From Diphasiastrum complanatum (Eukaryota > Streptophyta > Lycopodiopsida > Lycopodiales > Lycopodiaceae), in contig CM055105.1 in the NCBI GenBank assembly GCA_029204225.1, positions 10,928,551-10,978,805 on the forward strand: a stretch of 50,255 nucleotides of DNA, read 5' to 3'. A program made the position numbers and the translations under genes. Shown in pieces: positions 32,851 through 43,039 of this stretch. Under the pieces are notes generated by a model, which was given only the letters and a program-made list of their open reading frames with translations, searched no databases and was not told where the DNA came from. Each line of letters starts with the position of its first letter. Position 1 is the first letter of the stretch.

Positions 32851-33600
32851 TTCGGCAGAAAAGTGACCACCTCCAATGCCCTCATGAGCCTGAGATATTA
32901 TCGGTCGTATCTCAGATTCATAAGCACATCGTCGAATAATGCCATCAACATCCCTTTTGTAGAGTTGTTCCGCAATTAACTGAAAGGGCGCTGCTTTTAT
33001 TAAAAAAAAAAAAAATTCCGTTGTACTCAGGCCTTCTTTTAGTCGGCCTGTTGTGAGGAACTGAGTGATCTCCTCAGCCCATAGGGGTGTGGCATCGATC
33101 TGAAAAAGGCATGCATCAGGAAGATCATTGTTGACTGGTGCAGTTGCTTTTTCAGCACTTGGTAGTCTGGAAAGATGATCCGCCATGAAATGTTGGGTCC
33201 CTTTCCGAATGACTACACGAAAATTAAATTCCTCCAAAATTAGTAGCCATCGAGCTATTTGTCCCGTCTTACAAGACTTATTAACGATATATAGGAGTGC
33301 TTGATGGTCTGTGTAGAAAGCAAAGGTCTGGCCTAATAAATAATGTCGTAGTTGTTGTACAGCGTAGACCATTGCCAATGCTTCTCTCTCGATAGTTGTA
33401 TAGTTTACTTCAGCAGGCATCAGTTGCTTGCTTAAGAAATGTATGGGAAAGTCCTTGCCATACTCGTCTGGTTGTGCAGGGAGACCTCCAATGGCATATT
33501 TACTTGCGTCAGTATGTACATGGAACTCTTTCGTGTAATCTGGCGAGCGGAGTATGGGAGCCGTCGTGAGCGTTGTTTTCAACTCCTCAAAGGCATTAAT
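32851..33600 (-). pseudogene. E3 RNase H and connection domain
   Basis: Part of the open frame 32452-33582. Motifs: FHVHTDASKYAIGG (Asp), NYTTIEREALAMVYAV (Glu), AFYTDHQALLYIVNK (Asp), WLLILEEFNFRVVIRKG, HFMADHLSRLP. The linker to integrase carries a poly-Phe/poly-A run at 33001-33015. All RNase H residues I can see are intact. Confidence 0.9.
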
Positions 33601-34330
33601 TTGTTCTTCGATCCATCACGGATCTATTACAACTAAATAAATGAGGCGTGCCTTGCCGACATAGTCGATTATAAAGATGCGATAATAGTTGGTATGACCA
33701 AGGAAGACATATACTTCCTTCACTGTTGTAGGTAGGGGCATGTCCACGATAACCTTGATTTTTGACGGGTCGGTGGAAATACCGTCTTTTGATATTATAT
33801 GCTGGAGTACAACCCCGTGGGTGACCCATATTTGGCATTTATCAGGGTTTAGTGAGATGTCGAACCTACGACAGCGAATGAAGATTTTCTCCAAGGCATC
33901 TAAGTGCATAGCAGCGGAAGAATGTACACCTAGATCGTTGAGATAAATCTCCACAACCCAATGTAACAGATCTTGAAAGGCCAGTTGCATGAACCGTTGG
34001 AATGTTAAGGTTCTTGAGGTCAACACAGATATGAAGCTTGCCATTTTTCTTGGGTACAACCACAATGGGTGATACCCAATCAATATGTTGGACCTCATAA
34101 ATGAAGCCAGCATCCAGCAATTTCTTAATATCCTCATCGATCCTCTCACGATAGACTGGGTTAGTGCGGTAAGGTTTAGCCCTAACAGGCTTAGCATTGT
34201 CTTCTAGAGAAATCCGATGTACTACTATTTCAGGGGGAATTCCTTTCATTTCGGTATAATTTATCCACATCTGCTGCAGCAGTTTCGATACGACATCGAT
34301 TAGAGTTAGCACAGTCCACTGTGGCTAGTG
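33601..34330 (-). pseudogene. E3 reverse transcriptase, core deleted
   Basis: N-terminal part 33990-34312: GIPPEIVVHRISLEDNAKP, LLDAGFIYEVQHIDWVSPIV, KLHICVDLKNLN. It then jumps directly to TFQRFMQLAFQDLLHW, with about 60-70 residues missing, including motif A (the YNFLDGFSGYNQ segment of E1). Motif C is IYLNDL instead of FLDD, so an aspartate is also lost. The rest (FIRCRRFDISLNPDKCQ, WVTHGVVLQHIISKDG) continues to about 33640. Clearly non-functional. Confidence 0.88.
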
Positions 34331-34399
34331 CTTGACCCCAATTTATTATGTCCGTGGATCTTGTATAGTGACCTTTTGGTTGGATCGGGACACTATCTG

Positions 34400-35208
34400 A
34401 TTTGTCATATGTTGTAGATGACCAATCATCGTATACCTCACGTGGTTCATCCACATCTGAGCCCTCATCTTCTTTCCGAATGGCATCAGACATGGCTTGT
34501 TTCAATGATGTATATTCATCATTGGAACAAAGTTCACGTCGTATCCATCGTGGGAGTCCAAAAAGGAACCAAATGATGAGCATGGACTCAATAGGTTGCT
34601 CTTGTACCTGACTTTTTAAGCGTTTAAATCGTTCAATGTAGTCATGTACTTTTTCGTCTTTTGTCATTTTGATATTACTTAGTTTGACAAAAGGACTTTT
34701 TATCAAGCAAAAAGGCTTGAACCGTTTGATGAAGGCCTCTTTCAAGAGTAACTAGTCACGTTTATCTTCACGATCAAGGTTAAAAAACCACTCTCGTGCG
34801 CGATCGATCATGGTCATCGAGAAGAGCTGGACCATGGCCTCTGGTGATGTCTTGCCGTAGACGTCACATGCGTTCTCAAAGACTTGGAGAAATCTTTGAG
34901 GATCAGTGTTACCATCATACTTAGGTAAGTCTAGCTTTGGGGTCTTTTTTTCAGTACGTGGAACATTATTTGCGAAAGCTCCATTCAAGTGAGCTCGTGC
35001 ATGTGAGGATTCGGCAGCACGAAATTGTGTCCGTTCGTATGGAGCTTCATAACGCATAGGTTCCCATCTATCGAATGGGTTTGTGGATGGCTCTTGGACT
35101 TGGGGTTTCTTCCAGAAATACCTATTAAATCAAGCCTGTTCGGTGGATGGGGAGACCATATCTAGTGAATAGTCCTCTGTAGTATTCAGATCGTAAGGGT
35201 GATCCATG
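34400..35208 (-). pseudogene. E3 gag
   Basis: Start ATG at 35208 (MDHPYDLNTTEDY). A TGA at about 35130, then FWKKPQVQEPSTNPFDRWEP, APYERTQFRAAESSHARAHL, PKLDLPKYDGNTDPQRFLQ, MVQLFSMTMIDRAREWFFNL (the Retrotrans_gag fold). A TAG near 34752 is followed by KEAFIKRFKPFCLIKSPF, HDYIERFKRLKSQVQEQP, WFLFGLPRWIRREL and AMSDAIRKEDEGSD. No zinc knuckle or protease lies between this and RT, so that stretch (present in E1) is deleted near 34330-34400. Confidence 0.88.
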
Positions 35209-35273
35209 ACAGCTCGTAGAGTGTCGTAGGATTGTGGAAATAAGCCCGTGCACTCTGGTTACGGTGGATACGC

Positions 35274-36170
35274 TTGTCAAAATGTGGTTTTTGTGGTTTG
35301 TGGTTGTCGATTAAGGTCTATTGCAGTCTGTTTGCGGTCTACTGCAGTCTGTTGCGGTTTATTGCGGGCTATGATGGTTGTGTGCGGGTGGGGCAGTCGT
35401 TGAAGGTCGTAGGAGTCGTAGGCCATAATATGGCGGTGGATGGCAGTCAAGGACGGTTGTGGCTGTCTATGGTGGTCGATTGGGCTGGACGGTCGATGGC
35501 AGTTTGTTGCAGTCGTAGGAGTTGTGGGCCATAATATGGCGGTGGATTGCGGTCAAGGGCGGTTGTGGCTCTCGTGGTAGGCCGTAAGATGCGGTTGTGG
35601 CAATCTGTTTTGAGTTGTTACGGTTGTGGAGGTTGTGGCGAGTAGTTTACGGTCTGTTAATGGTTGTCGGCAGTCGTTGGTGGTCGTTTATGGTGGAGGA
35701 TTGTGGCTGTGACGATTGTTTATGGTTTGTTAATGATGATGGAGGAGTCATAGTCTGTAATATTGCGGTCTGTTGCGGGCTGTGACGGTGCGGTGTATTC
35801 GTAGTAGGCCATAAGATGGCTATTGTGGCGGTCAGGAATGGTTAGGAATGGTTGATGGAGGTCGATGGCAGTTGTTTGTGGGGGGCTACGGTCGTGGTGG
35901 GCGATGGCTATCATTGGTGGTCGTTCGGGCTGAAGGTGATGAAGTGGTCATAGGCCGTAATATTGCGGTTATGGCGGTCTATGATGGTGGATGGCGGTCA
36001 AGGATGGTTGTTGTTGGTTGTCGATGGCGGTTTGAGGTGATAAAGGAGCCAGAGACCGTAATATTGCAGTCTGTTGCGGTTGGGGACAGTTTCATTGTGC
36101 AAGGAGGTCACTACAGATCAATGTGGTTGTTTGCGTTGAATGTAATCTCGTTTTCAGTAGTGCAATAGAG
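35274..36170 (-). repeat. GT-rich minisatellite-like region in the E3 leader
   Basis: On + the DNA is dense in TGGCGGT, TTGCGGT and GGTTGT words. A phrase around GGCCATAATATGGCGGTGG recurs at about 35421 and 35528 (period ~107 bp), with weaker copies near 35805, 35950 and 36052. No stop-free gene is supported; the + strand ORFs are Trp/Gly/Val-rich artefacts. It lies between the 25-bp array and gag. Confidence 0.75.
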
Positions 36171-36229
36171 AGATAAATTCTCGAATAGATCGTTAATGTA
36201 GGCTGGAACTATCTAGGGGCTAGCGTGGA

Positions 36230-36760
36230 TCTGGGTTGATGGAAGCAGGCCGTCTGTTGACAGTTGTCTGAGGCCTTTGGTTGAGATCTGACTGAGGCCG
36301 TCGGTTGAGATCTGACTGATGGGCGTCGATCAAGATTGGACTGAAGGCCGTCGGTTGAGATCTGAGAGATGGGCATCGGTCGAGATCTAACTGATAGACT
36401 TCGGCTGAGATGTAACTGAAGGCCATCGGTTGAGATAGGTCTGAAGGCCGTCGGTTGAGATCCGAGAGGTGGGCATCGGTTGAGATCTAACTGATGGGCT
36501 TTGGTTGAGATTGTATTGATGGCCGTCGGTTGAGATAAGTCTGAAGGCCATCGGTTGAGATAGGATTGAAGGCCGTCGGTTGAGATCCGAGAGATGGACG
36601 TCGATTGAGATCTAACTGATGGGCTTCGGTTGAGATTATATTGATGGCCGTTGGTTGAGATAAGTCTGAAGGCCGTCGGTTGACATAGGATTGTAGCGCA
36701 TCGGTTGAGGTGTGAGAGATGGCTTTGGTGCCAGTTGAGATGGAACCGTGGCTCAACTGG
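36230..36760 (-). repeat. 25-bp array in the E3 leader with 125-bp higher-order repeat
   Basis: About 18 units. The + core is CGTCGGTTGAGAT and I count 11 exact CGGTTG. The variable halves follow an order (CCGAGAG, CTAACTG, T-TATTG, AAGTCTG, AGGATTG) that repeats twice as a five-unit, 125-bp block between about 36465 and 36715. On minus it is open in at least two frames (36209-36934 and 36487-36858). Confidence 0.88.
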
Positions 36761-36908
36761 GAATGGAGCGTGAAGCATTTGTTGACGAGTGCGGTTCGTG
36801 GTAAGCCGGTTTGAAAATGATGTGCTCTGATATGAAAGCGTGGAAGTGCGGAGAGCAATGGTTGTGGAGCACAGATCAGAATGGTTTGAGCTGTGTAATG
36901 TCCGTGGA

Positions 36909-36925
36909 GCTGTGGAACGGTGCCA
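36909..36925 (-). promoter_or_regulatory. primer-binding site of E3
   Basis: On minus, TGGCACCGTTCCACAGC begins two bases after the LTR end and is identical to the E1 site. The tRNA-Asp-like reading is as described for E1. Confidence 0.65.
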
Positions 36926-36927
36926 AA

Positions 36928-37901
36928 TGTTCACAGATTCACTAAATCTGTGAACACAGTTTTGTCTCTTTTCTTTCTTTTATTGCTTCTGACGTTACAG
37001 TTTGTTATGGATTATCTTCTTGTTAGAACAATCAACAACAGAAGCGTTTCTCAGTTTCAATGTATTTTCCAGCCTATCAATGGGAGAACGGGTTTGATAT
37101 TCAGTTACATGCATACACTAGCCATGTAACCATCTACAGCTCAAGAGGATCAGCATTTCAAAGCAGGGAGCAAACCTACACTAACTACTGAATCAAAGAA
37201 CAATCAAGAACTAGATTAGCTACTGAAAACAAGATTCAAGAAACAAGAAACAAGAACAAGAAACAAGATTCCTAGCAGCATTTTAACAATCTAAAAATTA
37301 AGAAACACTCATCACTCGATGCTTAGATTACTTAAGAACAATCAAGAACTGAATTGTAAGGAAATGTGCAAGATCTATGTCACAAACCAGCCTGTTTACT
37401 TGAATGTTGAATCCTACTTTAATCCACAACAAGAATTGAATCCTAATCCACAACTAAACAAGACACAAAGAAACAAGATCCTAGTTAATCCACAATGTAA
37501 GGGAATCAAGCATGCTCATAGAAACGTCACTCAAGAGCATTGCCATGAACAAGGAGCTTAGTGTTCTTCAAGAACTTGTGGAGGATCCTCTTTATAAGCT
37601 CAAGAGAACTTGAAATGCAATCAAAGCCCCCTCACAAGAGAAGAAGGCTGCCCATGTGGAGCCCAAGTGGCAATTCCACCAAACTAGAAACTACATGTGG
37701 AATTTGCCCTTCCGCTAGAGGTCACCATCAAAAGGTGGCTCACTCTTACTATTTTAAGGGGGTTCTACATTTATTACAATTATTCAAGGAAATGTTACTA
37801 GCTCCTACATGGTCTTTGGGATACACCATGTAGGCTCACATAGTTAATCACTATCTTCCTAGCTAGTATTTCCTCGGCTCTCAGCTTCTTCTGCTCTCTT
37901 C
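36928..37901 (-). repeat. 5' LTR of E3 (LTR family A, copy 3), 5'-truncated
   Basis: Ends on minus with the terminal palindrome (36928-36956, one mismatched arm pair). It aligns with copies 1 and 2 but stops at about 37901, roughly 95 bp short of the LTR start. It keeps segments missing from copy 2 (for example near 37230-37265 and 37415-37500), so the two LTRs of E3 differ by several indels. Confidence 0.83.
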
Positions 37902-38460
37902 CCGATGGATTACAAAGAATTCTTACAATAGGACCTGATGGTATCAATGACGAAATGGCTTCCATGATTGTTGACTATCTCCACCGAGCATCCGAAGCGT
38001 ACAATAATGTTTTCATATAGAAATTTGGTAGCTGCACGTGCGTCAACAGTTCGCACTGCTTCGGCTTCTAGCCATTTGGTGAAATAATTTGTAGCCATGT
38101 ATATCAGACTTGAAAAGTTTTTGCAGCTGGATGGATAGGACCGATGTAGTCCAATCCCCACTTTTCAAACTATGCTTGCTAAAACTGGATGTAATAGACC
38201 ATAATTCAATCTTGTAGATTGGTCTCCTAGCTCATTGACACACATCATATTTTCAAGTACTCCTCAGTATCTTTATGAATTGTTGGCCACCAGCATCCTG
38301 GTTCCAAGATCTTGCAAACTGTAATGTCAAATGCAAAATGAACTCCACCCATGTATTCATGTGAGAGCAATATAATTTGGGTGGACTATGTGGAAGAATA
38401 CATCTTTGGAGGATGCCATCCTCGTCAGTATAATTGGCCGACAATCAGTTGATAAGGTCT
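37902..38460 (-). pseudogene. gypsy remnant G5: integrase part
   Basis: Minus readings: YKLIGPIH-like lead, YMATNYFTKWLEAEAVRTVD, FLYENIIVRFGCSVEIV, NHGSHFVIDTIRS, where relatives have SDRG, so the second Asp is Asn. The zinc region is degraded (near 38253-38444). Close to E1 integrase. Cut at 37902 by the E3 LTR, so the Glu-bearing half is missing. Confidence 0.8.
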
Positions 38461-39000
38461 AGTCTTAAGTATCAGTTTCCATTGTTCCACCTTTGGTAGG
38501 GATTTATCTAGTTGGCCTCGCATTAGATATTCAACTATGTTTGTGGCCCATTCAGGTACTGTATCAATATAAAATAAGACAGCATTCAATAACTCATTAA
38601 GTTGGGTTGCAGTTTTCTTCTCTTTGATTCATGACGCACGATCTGCCATATAATGTTGCTTGCCCTTGCGCACCACTATCAGAAAATCAAACTCCAACAA
38701 TAGCAGCAACTATTGAGTGATTCACCCTGTGTTGCAAGTCTTATTAACTAGATAGAACAAGGGTTTATGGTCCGTATAAAACCCTAAATAGGTGGCCATC
38801 AAATAATGCCTAAAATTCTTGACCGCATAAATCATAGCCAGTGCTTCCCGCTCTATAGTTGAATAGTTCATCTCTGAATCACTGAGTTGTCGGCTAGCAA
38901 ATCAGATAGGGAAATTCTTTTTGCATTCTCCTGGCTACGTCAAGATGGCTCCAACTGCATACTTTGATGCATCAGTATGCACATGATATTCTATTGTCCA
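38461..39000 (-). pseudogene. gypsy remnant G5: RNase H
   Basis: Heavily broken, but readable on minus near 38600-38990: IEYHVHTDASKYAVGAIL-like, SDSEMNYSTIEREALAMI, FYTDHKPLFYLVNKTCNTG, LLLLLEFDFLIVVRKGKQHY, MADRAS. Several stops. Same subfamily as E1. Confidence 0.78.
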
Positions 39001-39747
39001 ATTGGGCAATCATAAAATTGGCACAGAGACCAGAGCATCTTTAAGCTTCTGGAACACCTGTAAGGCTTCCTCTGTCCAATGAGATCTTGTAGTAAGTTTG
39101 TAAATTGGTCTTGCTAACTCTACAAAATCTAGAATGAAGGTCCGATAGTAGTTAGCATGACCCATTAACACGTAGACCCCGCGAATCGTCCCTGGTGGTG
39201 GCAGATCAACATGACCCTTATCTTTGATAGATCTGTGGTGATTCCGTGTCTTGATATAATATGACCCAATATAAGGCCATGTGTCACCCAAAATTGACAC
39301 TTTTTTGGGTCCAAGAATATCTTATATGTGCGGCATTGCTTCGACACTTTTTCCAAGTTGGATAAGTATTCTGAAGCCGTCCAGAAAACTATAAGCTTCT
39401 GTTCCTACTACTCGATTCAAAACACTTTTCGTGAAAGGTAAGAGAAAATGATATTTTTTTATAACCACATTCAATGCCTTCAAATTCACACAGACTTGTA
39501 TTTTGCCATTCTTCTTGGATACGATGACTATCGGTGATACCCATTCTGTGTGCTCAATTTCATAAATGAAATCAACATCGAGCAACTTCTTTAACTCCTA
39601 TTTGATTAGCTTTGTGTAATTAGGATTGTAGCAATAATATCGGCTCACCTTGGGAACTACTCCATCCACCAAGGGTATGGTGTGTTGGTAGACTACGGTT
39701 GGTGGTATACCCTTCAGATCCTTGTATGTCCATGCAAACAATCCTTA
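39001..39747 (-). pseudogene. gypsy remnant G5: reverse transcriptase
   Basis: Right end: FAWTYKDLKGIP, then TIPLVDGVVPKVSRYYCYNP, a stop, LLDVDFIYEIEHTEWVSPIV, KNGKIQVCVNLKALNVV, EAYSFLDGF. Then an internal deletion removes the FLDD region. It resumes CRTYKIFLDPKKCQFWVTHG, LILGHIISRHGITTDLSKI, VYVLMGHANYYRTFILDFV. Homologous to E1 RT throughout. Cut at about 39747 by copia C6. Confidence 0.85.
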
Positions 39748-40200
39748 TGTGCAAACTTTATTTGTAATAGAATGACTAATAGTGCCATTAAAGGACTTAC
39801 ACCTTATGAAGTATTGTTTGGAAAAAAGCCAAATCTTAGTGATTTGAAAGTTTTTGGATGTACTTGTTATGTACATATTCCTTTAGAAACAAGGAAAAAG
39901 GAAGATGCCACTTCTTTCAAAGGCATCTTTGTTGGTTATAGTGAAAGTAAGAAAGCTTTTAGGATATATGATCCTATTACAAAAAAAGTTGTTGCTAGTA
40001 GAGATGTACTTTTTGATGATTCTCTCCAAGCCAAAGGAAAGGTGACTTCCAACAACACTCAACTTGTCAAAGATCATGCTATGGCCGAGGAGGAGCTTCA
40101 TGAAGATGAAGACCAAGTGGAACCTACTCAAAGTCCAAGGGTGCCAAGGAGATCAACAAGGGTGTCAAAGATCAACAAGGACAAGGAATGAGCCATCAAG
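39748..40200 (+). pseudogene. copia C6 integrase C-terminus
   Basis: CANFICNRMTNSAIKGLTPY, LFGKKPNLSDLKVFGCTCYV, IPLETRKKEDATSFKGIFVG, YSESKKAFRIYDPITKKVVA, SRDVLFDDS, then an acidic linker (EEELHEDEDQVEPT) and PRRSTRVS. Open to 40191, with the next frame taking over near 40150. Lacks the catalytic core. Confidence 0.9.
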
Positions 40201-41215
40201 GCTCACTTATAGCGACAAAGGGGAGCAAAGGGAAAATTCTCAACTACTCAACTCTTATACTTTTTTGACTACTATGCTTGAAGAACCAACTAGTTTTGAG
40301 GAAGAAAATAAGTCTCAATATTGGAGGAAAGCTATGCAAGTAGAGTTTGATGCATTAATGGAAAATAAAACTTGGAAACCTGTTAATTTACCTTATGGAA
40401 AGAAGCCTCTTACTTGTAAATGGATATATAGATTGAAATATAATCAAGATGGTTTTATTCATAAGTACAAAGCTAGACTTGTAGCAAAAGGTTTTTTGCA
40501 AGTAAAAGGCATAGATTATGATGAAATCTTTGCACCTGTTGCAAAGCTTGTGACCATTAGATCAATCATATGTCTTGCAACTTCTTTTAAATGGGAACTC
40601 TTCCAAATTGATGTGACAAATGCTTTCTTGAATGGATTCTTGGAAGAGGAAATCTACATGTGCCAACCCGAGGGCTTCATCAAAGATGGAGAAGAAGACA
40701 AGGTGTGTCTCTTGAAGAAGAGTCTTTATGGACTCAAGCAAGCACCAAGAGCATGGTACTCTAGGTTGCATTCCTATCTTATTTCCATTGGATTTGTTGT
40801 AAGTTCTTATGAACCATCATTGTACTAAAAATGTAATGATGGAAAGATAATTATCTTAGTTTTATATGTTGATGACATTATACTCACAGGAAATGATCTA
40901 AATGGCATCAAGAATGTAAAAGTTTCCTTGTCTAGTGAATTTGAGATGGTAGATCTAGGACTTCTTAAAGTTATACTTGGAATAGAAGTCACTAGAAGTA
41001 ATGATTTTACCTTCATATGTCAATCTAAGTATGCTAGATCAATCTTAGCAAAATTTGGCATGATTGATTGTAAAGGAGTTGAAACTCCCATGGAACTAAG
41101 CGTAAAAGTTTCTAAGGAAAGTGATGAAGCATCCTTTGAGGACATCACTACCTATAGAATGCTTATTGGTTCCTTGATATATTAAACCATCACTAGACCA
41201 AATCTTAGTTTTTGT
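40201..41215 (+). pseudogene. copia C6 reverse transcriptase
   Basis: Frame 40064-40828: TMLEEPTSFEEENKSQYW, KWIYRLKYNQDGFIHKYK, ARLVAKGFLQVKGIDYDE, FQIDVTNAFLNGFLEEEIY, KKSLYGLKQAPRAWYSRL. A TAA at 40826 interrupts, then VLYVDDIILTGNDLNG (YVDD, about 40855-40900), FEMVDLGLLKVILGIEVTRS, and a stop after GSLIY at 41183. Two stops in an otherwise intact RT. Confidence 0.92.
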
Positions 41216-41832
41216 GCTGGCAAATTGAGTCAATACATGCATAGTCCATTAACATGTCATTGGAAAGGAGCAAAAAGGGCGTTAAGATACATCTCGGCTA
41301 CAAAAGACTTTGGCATAGTTTATGAAAGGACTAATATTTGTTTGAGAGCATATTCAGATTCAAGTTTTGTAGGTGACAAGATGGATAGAAGATCCATAAG
41401 TGCATTTGCTACATTCTTATGTGGAGGAGCTATATCTTGGCCTTCCAAAAAGCAAGATACCATCTCTCTTTCATCAATGAAATCCGAGTATAAAGCTATG
41501 ACAACAACAACAAAAGAGGTTCTTTGGCTTAAAGGCTTTTGGAGGAGTTACATGTGATCAAGGACAAGAAATTCCATGCATATATTGTGATAATCAAGCA
41601 ACTCAACAACTTGCAAACAATCCAGTCTTCCATGCTCGAACAAAGCACATCGAGATTGCACATCATTTTGTGAGAGAGAAAGTGCAAGCAAAGGAAATCA
41701 AGCTTATTCATGTTTCATCATCAGATTGCATTGCTGATATACTCACCAAGGCATTTCCTAAAGATCCATTTGTAAAATTAAGATTGGCTCTTGGAGTTAT
41801 ATATAGATCTATGCTAGATTTACCAAGCTAGA
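41216..41832 (+). pseudogene. copia C6 RNase H
   Basis: QYMHSPLTCHWKGAKRALRY, AYSDSSFVGDKMDRRSISAF (Asp), SLSSMKSEYKAMTTTTKEV (Glu), then a frameshift near 41550 (ELHVIKDKK region). CDNQATQQLANNPVFHARTK (Asp), IEIAHHFVREKVQAKEIKL, VSSSDCIADILTKAFPKD, LALGVIYRS, stop at about 41830. Followed by the polypurine tract TTTTTGAGGAG. Confidence 0.9.
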
Positions 41833-41843
41833 TTTTTGAGGAG

Positions 41844-42666
41844 TGTGAAAAATGCAAAAATAAGCTTGGTAGAGGCCAAAAATCTTGTATATAGGATAGA
41901 CACACATGTGTGGAGCCTGTTCTCACGTGTGAAACTAGTGTACTTTTCATGTACCATAATCATATATGTTGAACATATGATTTAATTCAAGTTCTAGTGG
42001 CTAAAATAGCCAAAAACTAGTTTTCTAGAGATATGACACATGGCACCAATCTATTGATTGCAAGAGCCAAATATTTTGAGTAGGTGTCACATCCCATGTG
42101 TAGAGGACAGCTCACACATGTGAAAATAGCTGAAGTACGCGAGTTTTTGCTTCTAGAAGATTTCCATGAAGATCTCCATATAGTAGGAAATTAGACCAAA
42201 AATGCCCAAAATGGAAAGTTTTGATCCAAGTGTCAAATTGCATGATGGTGACAAGGCATCCTCACATGTGTGAGTTTTGATGCATGATCAGTACCTCGAG
42301 CTCCAAGAAGTGTATATATAGAGGCTTATTTGGCCATAATCAATGTGAGACACCAATCTTGGTTTTGGAAGCAATTTTGAGTGATTCTCTCCATTTGTCT
42401 ACATTTGTTTTGATTGTTTTGAGGTTCTATCAATGTGTACTTGATTTTCAGGTTGGAGTCCGTACTCAGACAATGTTTCACACGTGTGAAACCAGAAAGT
42501 ACACCTACCTTCAATTAATGATTGTTCTTATTAGGATTTTGTATCTAGAATTAATCTAGATTGATTTTAATCTCAAGTAGATTTATAGATCAAGTAATCT
42601 GACAACCAATCCCTCTTGAGGATTAGATTAGGCTCCACTCTTGGTCCTTTTTGTACTTTTTGCACA
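41844..42666 (+). repeat. 3' LTR of copia C6
   Basis: Starts TGTGAAAAATGC after GAGGAG; a likely end is CTTTTTGCACA at 42666, giving inverted ends with mismatches. It has a TATA box TATATATAG at 42313-42321. CACATGTGTG/CACGTGTG-type motifs lie at about 41892, 41917, 42098, 42115 and 42260 upstream, and a perfect 18-bp palindrome (GTTTCACAC plus reverse complement) at 42475-42492 downstream. 823 bp if the end is right. Confidence 0.75.
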
Positions 42667-42990
42667 GATAGATCTAGATTTGATGACATGCATAAAACTA
42701 GATGACATGCAAAATTGGTTAGTGTGCATGCATGCAACATGCAACCACTACATGCAACATGCAAGTCAGTACACATGTCCAAGTCATCTAGGGAAGTCAC
42801 ATGCAAGACATGCATGTAGTTTTGTAGGTTCATAGTTGAGAAATTGACATTTGGACAAAGTAGGTAGGAGGTAGGTGCAATTTCAGCATGCAAGCTATTA
42901 GGTGTCAATATGGTAATAGTTTACACTTGATTAGGTGTAGGGAATGTATTGAATGCAAGGGAACGGAAGCGTGATGTATGCTCGTGTGAC
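42667..42990 (-). repeat. gypsy leader remnant rich in CATGCA
   Basis: On minus the stretch resembles the E1 leader at 2540-2640: the ORF reading CMLHACTLTNFAC here matches CMLHALIACFACTLNDFSC there. It contains about nine CATGCA words in 42680-42820. Bounded by the C6 LTR on the left and by the GTGACACTACTCCTCAG block on the right. No gene called. Confidence 0.55.
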
Positions 42991-43039
42991 ACTACTCCTC
43001 AGACTGCAAAAAGTTTCAAACTGATGTGTATGTTGTAGA

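Larger units (their letters stand above)
25792..37901 (-). mobile_element. giant Ty3/gypsy element E3 with ORF X downstream of pol
   Basis: Minus order: LTR A (36928-37901), PBS, 25-bp array, GT-rich minisatellite, gag, RT, RNase H, integrase, AT-rich gap, second and third arrays, ORF X, PPT, LTR A (25792-26764). Both LTRs, PBS and PPT agree in orientation, so it can be read as one 12.1-kb element. The flanks differ (copia RT on the left, gypsy pol on the right) and the 5' LTR lacks its first ~95 bp, so no target duplication can be shown. RT is deleted in its core and the integrase Glu is Lys, so it is inactive. It could alternatively be two nested relatives. Confidence 0.7.
39748..42666 (+). 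mobile_element. Ty1/copia element C6 (5'-truncated)
   Basis: Plus strand: integrase C-terminus, RT, RNase H, PPT, 3' LTR. The 5' half (LTR, gag, protease, integrase core) is missing; the break lies in mid-integrase against G5. Same family as C4, C5 and C7. Confidence 0.88.

Noticed and set aside
35274-36168. Trp/Gly/Val-rich + strand ORFs
   Set aside because: Artefacts of the GT-rich minisatellite, antisense to the element.
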